Below, piece by piece: positions 53,294 through 61,694 of a DNA stretch of 64,000 nt. The notes under the pieces are model-generated. The model was not told where the DNA came from and searched no databases. It worked only from the letters and a program-made list of their open reading frames with translations. This DNA is from Capilliphycus robustus. GTDB taxonomy: Bacteria; Cyanobacteriota; Cyanobacteriia; Cyanobacteriales; Microcoleaceae. The DNA lies in the NCBI RefSeq assembly GCF_034932365.1, contig NZ_JAYGHR010000003.1, forward strand, positions 167,086 through 231,085, in the 5' to 3' direction. The first letter of the stretch is position 1, and each line of letters begins with the position of its first letter. The position numbers were made by a program, and so were the translations under genes.

Positions 53294-53944
53294 CTAGCCC
53301 CAACTTGGAGTATGACGGATCAAACTCATAAATTCTTGGCGAGTTTTCGCGTCTTCAGCAAAGACACCCCGCACCGCACTGGTAGACGTCCAAGACCCCA
53401 CTTTCTGCACCCCTCGCATGACCATACACATATGGCTAGCTTCCACAACAACAGCCACACCTTTAGGCTTCAATAAACCTTGTAAAGCATCAGCAATTTG
53501 AGCGGTTAATCGTTCTTGAACTTGTAACCGTCTACCGTACATTTCACAAATACGAGCGACTTTAGATAATCCTATCACTTTTCCATCGGGAATGTAAGCC
53601 ACATGAGCGCGACCTAAAATTGGGAGAATATGATGTTCACAGGAACTAAAAATATCAATATCTCGAACTAACACCATTTCATCTGTTTGTTCGTGAAAAA
53701 CAGCGCCGTTCAACAGTTCATCGAGAGATTGATGATAACCTGATGTGAGAAATTTTAAGGCTTTAACAACCCGTTTGGGTGTATCTTTTAAGCCTTCCCG
53801 ATCTGGGTTTTCTCCGAGTCCGAGTAGCAAAGTCCGCACCGCTTGACGCATTTCTTCTTCGGAAACAGGGGGTTGAGATTGAGTGGTAAAGCTCGGTAAT
53901 TTACCGTTTTGATTGTCGGTCGGCGTGGAATTTGCTAAGGTCAT
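53294..53944 (-). CDS. folE: GTP cyclohydrolase I (FolE)
   Basis: FolE converts GTP to 7,8-dihydroneopterin triphosphate, first step of folate/pterin synthesis. It is a zinc enzyme. The 216-residue product has the metal ligands Cys102 and His105 (SCEHH) and Cys173 (HMCMVMRGV), plus ENPDREGLKDTPKRV and GLSKVARI. It follows the COG0523 GTPase gene by 67 bp on the same strand and probably shares its Zur-controlled transcript. In Bacillus the COG0523 protein ZagA supports FolE under zinc limitation (established knowledge). Confidence 0.96.
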   Translation of the reverse strand: MTLANSTPTDNQNGKLPSFTTQSQPPVSEEEMRQAVRTLLLGLGENPDREGLKDTPKRVVKALKFLTSGYHQSLDELLNGAVFHEQTDEMVLVRDIDIFSSCEHHILPILGRAHVAYIPDGKVIGLSKVARICEMYGRRLQVQERLTAQIADALQGLLKPKGVAVVVEASHMCMVMRGVQKVGSWTSTSAVRGVFAEDAKTRQEFMSLIRHTPSWG

Positions 53945-54011
53945 AAAATTAGAGTTTTGTTCCTAAAATAAACAGCAGTTTTTTACAAATTACTCTCGAA
54001 AAAGCTAGAGG

Positions 54012-55046
54012 TTAAAACGATTTAACACCTATTGCTTGTGCGAGTTGAGTGGGTTGTAAGATTAAACAGTTTTGCAACTGTTGACGGATTTTATGGGAGT
54101 CTAAGTGACGACCAATAAACACAATCTGGTTCTGCGGTGAATTTATCCATTCCTCAACTTGGATATCGTATCGAGGGCCGCTGAGTTGAAAAATGTGGCG
54201 CATTTCGCTATTATCAAACCAGAGAATTCCTTTTGCACGAAAGACTTCTATCGGCATTTCTTCCGTTAAAAATTTCTCAAATTTTTCAATATCAAAGGGA
54301 GAATGACTTTGGAAAGAAACAGAGATAAAACCATCATTATCTAAGTGAGGGGAATGGTGATGGTGATGTTCGTGTTCGTGATGTTCTTCTTCGGCTTGAT
54401 ACAGTTCAACTGGGGTTAAACCAACATCTAAAACAAGCGGTAAAGGAACTTTTGCCTGTTGGGTTCTTAAAATTCTCGCACCGGGTTTAACGGTTTGAAT
54501 ATAAGCTTCTACTTCTTCAACTTGTTCTGGGGCGGCTAGGTCAGTTTTATTTAAAAGAACCACATCCCCATAGACAATTTGTTTGAGGGCGGCTTCACTG
54601 TCAAAATGTTCGGGAGTAAACGCTTCTGCATCGACTAGGGTAATAATTGAATCTAGGCGGGTAAATTCCCGAAGTTCCGTCCCTAAAAAGGTTAAAATAA
54701 TCGGCAACGGGTCAGCAACGCCTGTGGTTTCAATCACCATATAGTCTACCCGTTCTTCTCGTTCTAAAACGCGATAAACCGCATCAACTAAACCATCATT
54801 AATCGTGCAGCAAATACAACCATTACTCAATTCTACCATATCTTCTTCGGTAGAAATGAGGAGTTGAGCATCAATATTAATATCGCCAAATTCATTCACC
54901 AAAACAGCAACTTTTAAGTCCTGTTTGTTGCTCAAAATTTCATTCAGCAGTGTGGTTTTTCCGCTTCCTAAAAAGCCTGTGATAATTGTAACGGGCATTC
55001 CCCGCTTGGGAATATCCAGCGTCGTGGAGGAGGGGATAGTTTCCAT
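54012..55046 (-). CDS. COG0523 (CobW/ZagA-type) GTP-dependent zinc metallochaperone
   Basis: The 344-residue G3E GTPase has Walker A GFLGSGKTTLL (about 24-34), the metal-binding CxCC motif GCICCTI with Cys77/79/80, a Walker B region VIETTGVADP and NKTDLA. A His-rich stretch (HHEHEHHHHHSPH) near 217-233 precedes the CobW C-terminal domain. The His tract, the adjacent Zur-like palindrome and folE downstream all point to zinc delivery under zinc starvation rather than cobalt or nitrile hydratase maturation. ATG 55046 lies 31 bp from the palindrome. Confidence 0.93.
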   Translation of the reverse strand: METIPSSTTLDIPKRGMPVTIITGFLGSGKTTLLNEILSNKQDLKVAVLVNEFGDINIDAQLLISTEEDMVELSNGCICCTINDGLVDAVYRVLEREERVDYMVIETTGVADPLPIILTFLGTELREFTRLDSIITLVDAEAFTPEHFDSEAALKQIVYGDVVLLNKTDLAAPEQVEEVEAYIQTVKPGARILRTQQAKVPLPLVLDVGLTPVELYQAEEEHHEHEHHHHHSPHLDNDGFISVSFQSHSPFDIEKFEKFLTEEMPIEVFRAKGILWFDNSEMRHIFQLSGPRYDIQVEEWINSPQNQIVFIGRHLDSHKIRQQLQNCLILQPTQLAQAIGVKSF

Positions 55047-55076
55047 AAAACTTGTTCTGCGACTCAGTGATGATAA

Positions 55077-55091
55077 TGATAACAGTTATCA
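55077..55091 (-). promoter_or_regulatory. Zur box
   Basis: TGATAACAGTTATCA is a perfect 7-1-7 palindrome. It matches the cyanobacterial Zur consensus TGATAATnATTATCA (from memory of the Anabaena regulon) at most positions. It lies 31 bp upstream of the COG0523 gene start, between that gene and the metallophosphoesterase gene, where repression by zinc-loaded Zur would be expected. Confidence 0.82.
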
Positions 55092-55108
55092 AAAATAAAC
55101 GCAAGTTT

Positions 55109-55924
55109 CTAGCGTTGACAGACATGGGTGGGGTCATCTGCTTTTTCGGCGTATTCTAACCCCTGGGCTAAACGCCAAGCAAAAATCGGCGGTAAACCCT
55201 TCTCGATGATAGCAGCACAGGTTTTGTGATAATCATACTCAATTTCACGCAATGTTACTCCTTGAGTCTCTGTATCATATATGACATAGGTAGCATTGGG
55301 GCGACCATGACGGGGTTCTCCCACTGAACCGACATTAATCACTTGTTTTAACGGAGTGGTAAAACTGAGATTTTGTTCATCACTTAAATCGGGTTGATTA
55401 ATTTTAACCTGAAGTTGACCCATATTTAACTGGCGAACATAAGGGACATGAGTATGACCACAAAATAGCACATCTGCATCGGCCGATAATACCCGTTCTA
55501 ACACCGTAAATTCGTCCATATTCGGCATTAAATACTCATGGTTACTGTGGGGTGAACCGTGAACAAAACAGAGATTTTCTGTTTTTAGCATCAGGGGAAG
55601 TTGGGCTAAAAATTCCCGCGTTTCCGGATAAATATTGTCGTGAGTCCATTCATGGGCTAGACGACCTCGACGTTCCGCTAAAAGAGAAGGATAACTACAT
55701 TCACAAGAATTTAACCCTTCCACAATATCTTCATCCCAACACCCTTGAACCGTTGGAATATCCAGTGAACGAATTTGTTCAACCACTGCATGAGGAAACG
55801 GCCCATAACCGACTAAATCTCCTAAGCAATATATTTTTTCAGCTTTTTGTTGGTCGATATCTAACAAAACCGCATCTAACGCTTCATAGTTGCCATGAAT
55901 ACAAGACATAACTGCTATTTTCAT
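55109..55924 (-). CDS. Metallophosphoesterase-like protein with Cys in place of the first metal-binding Asp
   Basis: The 271-residue calcineurin-like phosphoesterase (YfcE/MJ0936-type) has CLGDLVGYGP, VHGSP and CGHTHVPY in order. Two usual ligands are altered: the first motif reads SCIHGN (Cys8) rather than SDIHGN, and the GNHD position reads GCWDE. Either metal preference or activity should differ. It overlaps the upstream P-loop gene by four bases (ATGA) and precedes the Zur box of the COG0523 gene, so it belongs to the zinc block. The substrate is unknown. Confidence 0.8.
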   Translation of the reverse strand: MKIAVMSCIHGNYEALDAVLLDIDQQKAEKIYCLGDLVGYGPFPHAVVEQIRSLDIPTVQGCWDEDIVEGLNSCECSYPSLLAERRGRLAHEWTHDNIYPETREFLAQLPLMLKTENLCFVHGSPHSNHEYLMPNMDEFTVLERVLSADADVLFCGHTHVPYVRQLNMGQLQVKINQPDLSDEQNLSFTTPLKQVINVGSVGEPRHGRPNATYVIYDTETQGVTLREIEYDYHKTCAAIIEKGLPPIFAWRLAQGLEYAEKADDPTHVCQR

Positions 55925-56640
55925 AAGTTGATTTCCTCAGTTTCTAATGAAGTTTGAATTTGTTGTTGATAATAGCTAATTTGAGATTCTGGGAGAAAAC
56001 AATCTTTGAGGGTTTGTGAAAGTTCTGCTTTGTTTAAATCAAATCCCACAATTTCTAAACCGCTAAACCGTTGAGGTCTTCCGGCTAACCACAGAGGAAC
56101 GTCTAAAGCGACAAATTCTTGATTCATTGTTCCCGCTACAAAATCCCCATAAATCGATTCTCCACTGACAATATCAAAAATTCCCTTCGCCCGAATCACT
56201 TCCCCATAGGCACCTTTAATCAGTTCAAACCAAAACACCGCTAAACTCGACCAGTCGAGAATTTCTCCACTTAATAAACTGCGATGAATTTGGACTTGAG
56301 AGGTGTGAATTACAGTTAGACTTTCAACAATGTTTTCATTCCCGAGAACCACTGACTTGGCGTTTAATTGTTCGAGTAAAGGTTGAACCGAAGACAGGTC
56401 TAAATGCCAGGGAAGTTCGATATAAGTGGTGAGTTTAGGTTCAGGATTAAATAATTCAAATTCCTGACCCTCCGTTAAAATTTCGACCTCGGGAAAGTCA
56501 CTGGCGATACAAGTCCCATCAATGACAACAGAACCCTCGCCCGGGTTGAAATAGCGGACCTGCTGCTGCGTTTGGCTGATTTGTTCTCTTATCCAGTGGG
56601 TTTTACCCGCACCCGGCGGGCCAGTAACGGCAATAATCAT
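55921..56640 (-). CDS. Compact P-loop GTPase, CobW-like
   Basis: The 239-residue protein begins with Walker A VTGPPGAGKTHW. Its C-terminal part (LIKGAYGEVIRAKGIFDIVSG, then VALDVPLWLAGRPQRFSGLEIVGF, as separate motifs) resembles the CobW C-terminal domain. The CxCC metal motif of true COG0523 chaperones is absent, and the middle of the G domain is short. It starts 20 bp from a Zur-like palindrome and overlaps the metallophosphoesterase gene, so it is probably Zur-regulated. It may be a zinc-sparing or accessory member; the role is not known. Confidence 0.75.
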   Translation of the reverse strand: MIIAVTGPPGAGKTHWIREQISQTQQQVRYFNPGEGSVVIDGTCIASDFPEVEILTEGQEFELFNPEPKLTTYIELPWHLDLSSVQPLLEQLNAKSVVLGNENIVESLTVIHTSQVQIHRSLLSGEILDWSSLAVFWFELIKGAYGEVIRAKGIFDIVSGESIYGDFVAGTMNQEFVALDVPLWLAGRPQRFSGLEIVGFDLNKAELSQTLKDCFLPESQISYYQQQIQTSLETEEINL

Positions 56641-56660
56641 CGGCTCTTCCCCTCAAAAAC

Positions 56661-56705
56661 AATAATCATTATTATAGAAATAGCAGAAAATGATAACTAT
56701 TATCA
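56661..56705. promoter_or_regulatory. Divergent promoter region with two Zur-like palindromes
   Basis: AATAATCATTATT (56661-56673) is a perfect 6-1-6 palindrome. TGATAACTATTATCA (56691-56705) is a 7-1-7 palindrome with one mismatch. They lie in the 69 bp between the divergent P-loop gene (start 56640) and FAD-protein gene (start 56710), one near each start. This fits Zur control of both directions. Confidence 0.75.
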
Positions 56706-56709
56706 AATT

Positions 56710-57291
56710 ATGCCCGACTTCAGTCCCATTGCGATTATCGGTGCCGGCCCCCATGCCCTCACCCTAGCGACTCACTTCCTGCAAAAACAGCCTAAACCCA
56801 ATAAAATCAGGGCTTTTGACCCGAGTGGAGTTTGGTTGAGTCAGTGGTGTCAGCAGTTTGCTGCCCAGAATATCCCTCATTTGCGATCGCCTGCGGTTCA
56901 TCACCCCGACCCGAACCCCTTTGCTCTGCGGAAATTTTCTGAAAATCGTTCTCACGAGTTGTTTCCGCCCTACGACTTACCGGGAACTAAACTGTTTGAA
57001 GATTTTTGTGCAGATGTCATCCAACGTTGGAAACTCGGAGATCGGGTTGATCCAGCCGAAGTTGTGGGAATTTTGCCTTTAAACAGTCGGGGACGATCAA
57101 AGTTTCAGTTGGCTTTAGGCGATGGACAAACTGTAGAAGCGAGACGGGTGGTTCTGGCAATAGGAGGCGGTCAGCTTCACTTTCCCGACTGGGTACACCA
57201 GATTTCCTCTTTTCCCCCTGAACGCTTGTCTCACAGTCAACATCCCCTTCTCTTCACAACAACTGAACCCGTTATTTTAAGGGAGTTTTAA
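56710..57291 (+). pseudogene. FAD/NAD(P)-binding protein, C-terminal half missing
   Basis: The product begins with a typical FAD-binding fold (IAIIGAGPHALTLATHFL), FDPSGVWLSQW, HLRSPAVHHPDPNPFAL and VVLAIGGGQ, as in lysine-N6-hydroxylase-like/COG4529-type flavoproteins of about 400-500 residues. Only 193 residues remain. After ERLSHSQ (about 57240), where the NADPH-binding half should follow, the frame continues with 16 unrelated residues to a stop. The recombinase of an integrative element lies 42 bp further on. ATG 56710 follows the Zur-like palindrome by four bases. I infer that the gene is split by the element; whether the short product works is unknown. Confidence 0.75.
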
Positions 57292-57333
57292 CAGACAGAG
57301 TTCTAAAAACTGGTGAACCTTGCGGTGAACTAT

Positions 57334-58566
57334 TTACCTTCTGAGCTGTTCCTCTAACTCAGCTACTCGGTCTTTGAGGAACTGGTTTTCAAGCCGTAAC
57401 CGATTTAACTCGTTCATCTCCTGTTTGTCGCTGAGAAGTTTTCTGTAAATCTTGTCACTGGTAGAAGCGTCCATGTATCTCTGATAGGTCTTGACGTGCA
57501 TCTCCACTGAATGACCCATCCAACGGGCCGCATCATCTATAGGGATGTCTAGTTCATGCGCTCTGATGGCGTAGCGATGTCTGAGGCTGTAAGCTTCATT
57601 CTTGAACCCATAGGCGATCAGTATTTTTCCTAACCTAGTGACCTTGCTCTCATGGTTTCTGGCATTACTGGGGAACGGCTTAGGATTCAACAGGTCAAAC
57701 CGTTCAACCCAGTGAGGATATAGAGGATAAACCAGTCGCTCTCCAGTCTTGTTATCCTCTTCTACTCTGAACTTGTGAAGCTCATTGTCAGGACTGGTGA
57801 AAAATTTAAGGTGCTTCTCAATCCCGTTGAAAACTTCTTGAGTTCTCAGACCGTAAGTGGCAATCATCCCGAATGACCAGGCGATATCATCAGGCAACAG
57901 GTCAAACGTCATCTCTATTTCTGTGTCAGTTGGCAAAATTCTAGGAGTGGGTACAGGTTTACAGTTGTATGGCTTTACCTCAATCCCTTCTTGCTTGGCC
58001 AATGCTTTAATAACTCTGATTAGACTAGCTCTGGTACGACTGTTAGGCGGTGTTGAGCATATCCAAGCCTCAATATTTTTGTTTGTAAAGCAGTCTAAGT
58101 CAGGTATTTTCTTGAAAGAGGCATCATAAGAAGTCCTGAATGTACTCAGCTTTTTGCGAGTCTGAGGCCGATCGCGCCAGTAGTTCTCCTCAAAGTCAGC
58201 CTTAATCTCACCCATTGTTCGGTGTTGAGGTTTGGGCTTAGGTTTGACTCCGTACATCTCCCAGTTAAAACCTCCTAACTTCAACTGTGCTGTAATTTCT
58301 ATTGCCTTAGTTTCTGCAATCCTCACCCCTTCTAAGTCAGCAGACGCTATAGAAATCTCATAACGCTTTGTTCCTTCTGGGGTTGTTTCTCCAGGTTTAC
58401 AGGGTAACGTTCCCCTTAGATACAGTCGGTTTTTTCTGCGTTGAATTGTTAGCTTACTTCCGAGCGCTTTAAGACGTTCGTTTGACTGCAAAATAGCACT
58501 GTTAATCTGGCTGTCAACCTCTCGGAGAGACTGACAGGCTTTGTTATTCAGTTTGCGCTGAGTCAT
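57334..58566 (-). CDS. Tyrosine site-specific recombinase (integrase)
   Basis: The 410-residue phage-integrase-family protein has Arg241 (TYGLRTQEV), Arg329 in YSLRH (the usual first His is Tyr326), His352 (MGHS) and the nucleophile Tyr361 (KTYQRY), with H-to-Y spacing of nine as in the family. The N-terminal ~200 residues hold an arm-binding and a SAM-like core-binding region. The C-terminus is a leucine-rich coiled coil (LRLENQFLKDRVAELEEQL). It lies against the broken FAD gene and overlaps the replication gene stop (ATGA). It should catalyse integration and excision of the element. Confidence 0.92.
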   Translation of the reverse strand: MTQRKLNNKACQSLREVDSQINSAILQSNERLKALGSKLTIQRRKNRLYLRGTLPCKPGETTPEGTKRYEISIASADLEGVRIAETKAIEITAQLKLGGFNWEMYGVKPKPKPQHRTMGEIKADFEENYWRDRPQTRKKLSTFRTSYDASFKKIPDLDCFTNKNIEAWICSTPPNSRTRASLIRVIKALAKQEGIEVKPYNCKPVPTPRILPTDTEIEMTFDLLPDDIAWSFGMIATYGLRTQEVFNGIEKHLKFFTSPDNELHKFRVEEDNKTGERLVYPLYPHWVERFDLLNPKPFPSNARNHESKVTRLGKILIAYGFKNEAYSLRHRYAIRAHELDIPIDDAARWMGHSVEMHVKTYQRYMDASTSDKIYRKLLSDKQEMNELNRLRLENQFLKDRVAELEEQLRR

Positions 58567-61412
58567 TCTTCTAGATATTTAGTGATGCGGTTATCTTCTT
58601 GCCGACGCTTGGCACCATCAATCTGCTTTTGTAGCTGATCAGCTATCTCTGTTAACTCTTCACCAGTCAACTCTTGAAGTTCTGATTTCTGATATCTCTC
58701 CAGAATGCGAGAAAAGCTGAAATCATCAGGAGTTAATTTGAATCCCTGTTGTTTAGCTAACCGCTTAACTCGCTGTATGGGTGTCTCAGGTTTAGGAGAC
58801 TGATTAACATCAAAGCTCAGAGCAGTCTGAATCCCTTCCGGTGGGTCTGATATGGGTTGAATATCTCCACAGAGTGCCTTGAAAATCTCAATATCCTCGG
58901 GCTTAACGTTTAAGTATCTATCCCCATAGGTGACTCTCCAGGGATTGCCATCAATGTCATACCGTCCATCAAGAATCGCCTCACCTGTGTACATGGGATG
59001 GTTAACCCAAACAGTCGGTTTGTTGTCTTTATTCTTCTTGAGCCACTTCTTCTTCTGGTCAAGGGTGTATTTTGCAAGCGGGGGTTTAGGGATGATCTGT
59101 TTCTCTGACTGTTTTGGTAACTCTGGTAAGTTTTCAGAAATTTGTTGAACATCAATAGAAGAAAGATTGCTCTCAATGGGTGCAATGGGTGCAAAGTCCT
59201 TCTGTGTCTGGGTTTCAATGGGTGCATTGATGAGCGTATCAATGGGTGATTGCACCTTTTCAATGGGTGCAGATGACTGTCTGAGGGTCTGCTCATAAGT
59301 CGGAAGAGTGTCCCAATCTTCCCTAAGTCTCAGTCCCTCAAACTGAGAATGTCGGGTTACTTTGTTCCAATTCACTCCCAAGTCAAGATGCTCACACAGT
59401 TCGTTGAGTTCTCTGGCAAAGCGCTTTAGTGATAAAGGTTGCTTGCCTTGGTCTGAGCAGTAAGATTTGAATCTCTCATGAAGCTTGGATGTCGTGACAA
59501 ACTCGCCGGATTCTACAATCAGTTCATCATTCAAATATGCAGCTACAACCGATTCCTCTGTTTTCAATTCCCACTGGTGTAACTTAACTGCCGCATTGTA
59601 ACCCTCATCAATTCCTTTGAGCAGTTGGACAACTTCAGTGTCACTCATGCTCAGAGCAATCGCAATCAATTGAGGAATTTCTGGCTCAATTAACTGATCA
59701 AGGTTGGAAATACGCTTCTCTGTGGGAATGGTGTAGTTGAAAGGAATCAGACAAAGCCGTTCGGTTAGCTCTGGGTATTTAGCTGTTCCAATCTGGCGAT
59801 TAGATGTGATGACAATTGTCCCGTTAAATTTCTGGGAAAACGGGTCTTGATATTTCCTCTCACAATCAACTGAGTCGCCCCCTGTTAGAGCCAGTAATGT
59901 ACTGATTGCACCCTCAGAGATAGACCGACCCTCTGGAATCTCGGCTAGCACTTTGTCAATGATTTTTGCTCTAGTCACAAGCCTGTCGAGCTTATCCAAG
60001 TCTGCCGAACCACAATTGCTTTCACCAACACACTTCTTCAGCAACCTAACACCGACTCCCTTTCCTCCTCTGGGTTTGCCTGTCAGTTGCAGGAACATTT
60101 GATGCTGAGAAAACTTACCCGTGATCACTCCATTAATTGCAGCTAAGAATTTTTTGATCATCGGATTATTCCCCTGTAGGGAGGTCATCAGATACCGATG
60201 AGTGAGAGGACAATTGTTTTGAAGTGACTCTAACAAGTTATCAACTTTAACGGGCTTATAAATGCGTGGTAAAACCTGAGTCAAACCATCCTTTGGGTTG
60301 TGTTCCCGCAGTTTTCCTGAGTTAATTTCCAGAACTCCGTTGTCAAAGGGAATGAACTTGTAACGCTCTAAAGTTTCCCAACGAGGAACCATTAAGTCAT
60401 ACATCATTAACTCAGCAACATCTTTAAAGTATGAAGGCCTTGGGTATTTGATTCCTTTTCCATCTATGGAATCTTTAACAAACTTCTCAAACACCTTCTG
60501 GTTAACACTTTCCCAACATTTACCGTTCCAATGTCTCCACGTTGATTGTTCGTGGTGATATTTCCACTCAGGGCGACATTTCTCAGAAAGTTCGTGAGCT
60601 ATTTCTGTCGGTGTTGGGGGTCTGTTTTGACTACCTAAATCTTTATTGAGCTGTTTCTCCCAATTTTTGAGTTTTTCGGCGGAAAACTTTTGATATTCAA
60701 ACGCCCCTTTACCCTTCTCTTTTAAGAAGTCATCCATGCCTTTGTAGCGGGAATCCCATGTTATAATTTTAAGGTCAATTCCCGCCATTCTTGCAAGGTT
60801 ACAGAAGCGCCTGATAGCTTCACGGCATTGCGGTTTTTCTCGATAATCAGAATCAAAGGCAACATACTGTTCCCCCCCTCTTTCAATAAAGAGTTTTACA
60901 AATGGAGCAAGTTGGTAATCCTTTCCCCAGTTGTAAACCCCCGTGAGGGCGATTGTAGCAAAGCCGTGCGTTAATCCAGCACCGGCTTTTTTTGCGCCTT
61001 CAGTCCAGATAATTGGGATGGATTTATCCTCATAAACCTTTTGCCAGTAGTCCGGGTCTGGCATTGCCAGGAAGATGGCGTCAGGTTCCATGCCAGACGC
61101 GGTGAGATACTTTGCACCCTTGTCGTCGGGCTTGTTGGGGTCAAAGTGCTTCTCATCCGGTTTGACCTGGCCGTAACGATTCCCCATTGGCTGACCGTTT
61201 CGCCAGTTCACACCTCGACACCACCAACCGCCTGTTTTAATCGGGTGTTTGGGCTTGATGCGCTCGTTGACTTCCTCACGGGTGAGGGATTCAATGTTGA
61301 GCTTGGTAATTTCTTCACTAACGCCTGACTCGTCTATCCAATCAGCTAAGTGTTTGGTGTTGAATCTGGCTAATGAATTGACCTCTAAACGCCTTGTAAA
61401 GGAGGCAACCAT
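58563..61412 (-). CDS. Replication protein: DUF3854 Toprim-like domain plus SF3/D5-type helicase
   Basis: The 949-residue protein has a DUF3854/Toprim-like N-terminal part (about 50-260: IPIIWTEGAKKAGAGL, YVAFDSDYREKPQC, MDDFLKEKG). A P4/D5-type superfamily 3 helicase region follows (about 400-650: QLTGKPRGGKGVGV as Walker A, then LAEIPEG, GTIVITSN and ERLCLIPF). The Walker A lacks the usual Ser/Thr directly after Lys. A repetitive Pro/Ile/Gln linker (API, PIET) and a C-terminal domain (TVWVNHPMYTGEAIL) follow. ATG 61412 overlaps the stop of the preceding small gene (TAATG) with GGAGG seven bases upstream; an ATG two codons earlier touches that GGAGG and is unlikely. It probably initiates element replication. 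Confidence 0.85.
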   Translation of the reverse strand: MVASFTRRLEVNSLARFNTKHLADWIDESGVSEEITKLNIESLTREEVNERIKPKHPIKTGGWWCRGVNWRNGQPMGNRYGQVKPDEKHFDPNKPDDKGAKYLTASGMEPDAIFLAMPDPDYWQKVYEDKSIPIIWTEGAKKAGAGLTHGFATIALTGVYNWGKDYQLAPFVKLFIERGGEQYVAFDSDYREKPQCREAIRRFCNLARMAGIDLKIITWDSRYKGMDDFLKEKGKGAFEYQKFSAEKLKNWEKQLNKDLGSQNRPPTPTEIAHELSEKCRPEWKYHHEQSTWRHWNGKCWESVNQKVFEKFVKDSIDGKGIKYPRPSYFKDVAELMMYDLMVPRWETLERYKFIPFDNGVLEINSGKLREHNPKDGLTQVLPRIYKPVKVDNLLESLQNNCPLTHRYLMTSLQGNNPMIKKFLAAINGVITGKFSQHQMFLQLTGKPRGGKGVGVRLLKKCVGESNCGSADLDKLDRLVTRAKIIDKVLAEIPEGRSISEGAISTLLALTGGDSVDCERKYQDPFSQKFNGTIVITSNRQIGTAKYPELTERLCLIPFNYTIPTEKRISNLDQLIEPEIPQLIAIALSMSDTEVVQLLKGIDEGYNAAVKLHQWELKTEESVVAAYLNDELIVESGEFVTTSKLHERFKSYCSDQGKQPLSLKRFARELNELCEHLDLGVNWNKVTRHSQFEGLRLREDWDTLPTYEQTLRQSSAPIEKVQSPIDTLINAPIETQTQKDFAPIAPIESNLSSIDVQQISENLPELPKQSEKQIIPKPPLAKYTLDQKKKWLKKNKDNKPTVWVNHPMYTGEAILDGRYDIDGNPWRVTYGDRYLNVKPEDIEIFKALCGDIQPISDPPEGIQTALSFDVNQSPKPETPIQRVKRLAKQQGFKLTPDDFSFSRILERYQKSELQELTGEELTEIADQLQKQIDGAKRRQEDNRITKYLEE

Positions 61413-61639
61413 TAGCATACCTCCTTTTCTATGCGTTGTAAGTTTACAGATTGTTTAGCAGACAGCTTGAATACTTTGCCGTCTCTGTTGCAGACTTTCC
61501 ACTGACGGTCTAAGTCACGGATGAAGATTCTATCCCAACCCGTCAACGGTGACTTTAGCAGTTGGTCTAGTCTCTGCCTGTATTGGCAGTGATTCTCGGA
61601 AAAGTCTTTACTTCGGAATGATTTTGAATTAGAATTCAT
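61412..61639 (-). CDS. Small protein coupled to the replication gene
   Basis: A 75-residue basic protein (YRQRLDQLLKSPLTGWDRIFI, then DRQWKVCNRDGKVFKLSAKQ, as separate parts). No family recognised. Its stop overlaps the replication-protein start (TAATG), and its last codons supply the GGAGG of that gene, so translation is coupled. The first 25 bases of the coding sequence are duplicated directly upstream. It may be a replication accessory or DNA-binding protein; that is position-based inference. Confidence 0.6.
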   Translation of the reverse strand: MNSNSKSFRSKDFSENHCQYRQRLDQLLKSPLTGWDRIFIRDLDRQWKVCNRDGKVFKLSAKQSVNLQRIEKEVC

Positions 61640-61694
61640 GGAATGATTTTGAATTAGAATTCATTTGAATTCTGGTTATACTTCATTTGAATTC
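61615..61694. repeat. 25-bp perfect tandem duplication across a start codon, with four GAATTC sites
   Basis: 61615-61639 and 61640-61664 are identical and adjacent. The first is the start of the small gene on the minus strand; the second supplies an extra upstream ATG whose frame ends after 11 codons. GAATTC occurs at 61632, 61657, 61667 and 61689, with TTTGAATTC repeated next to the last two. The cluster looks like iterons or operator sites in front of the replication operon. Confidence 0.8.
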
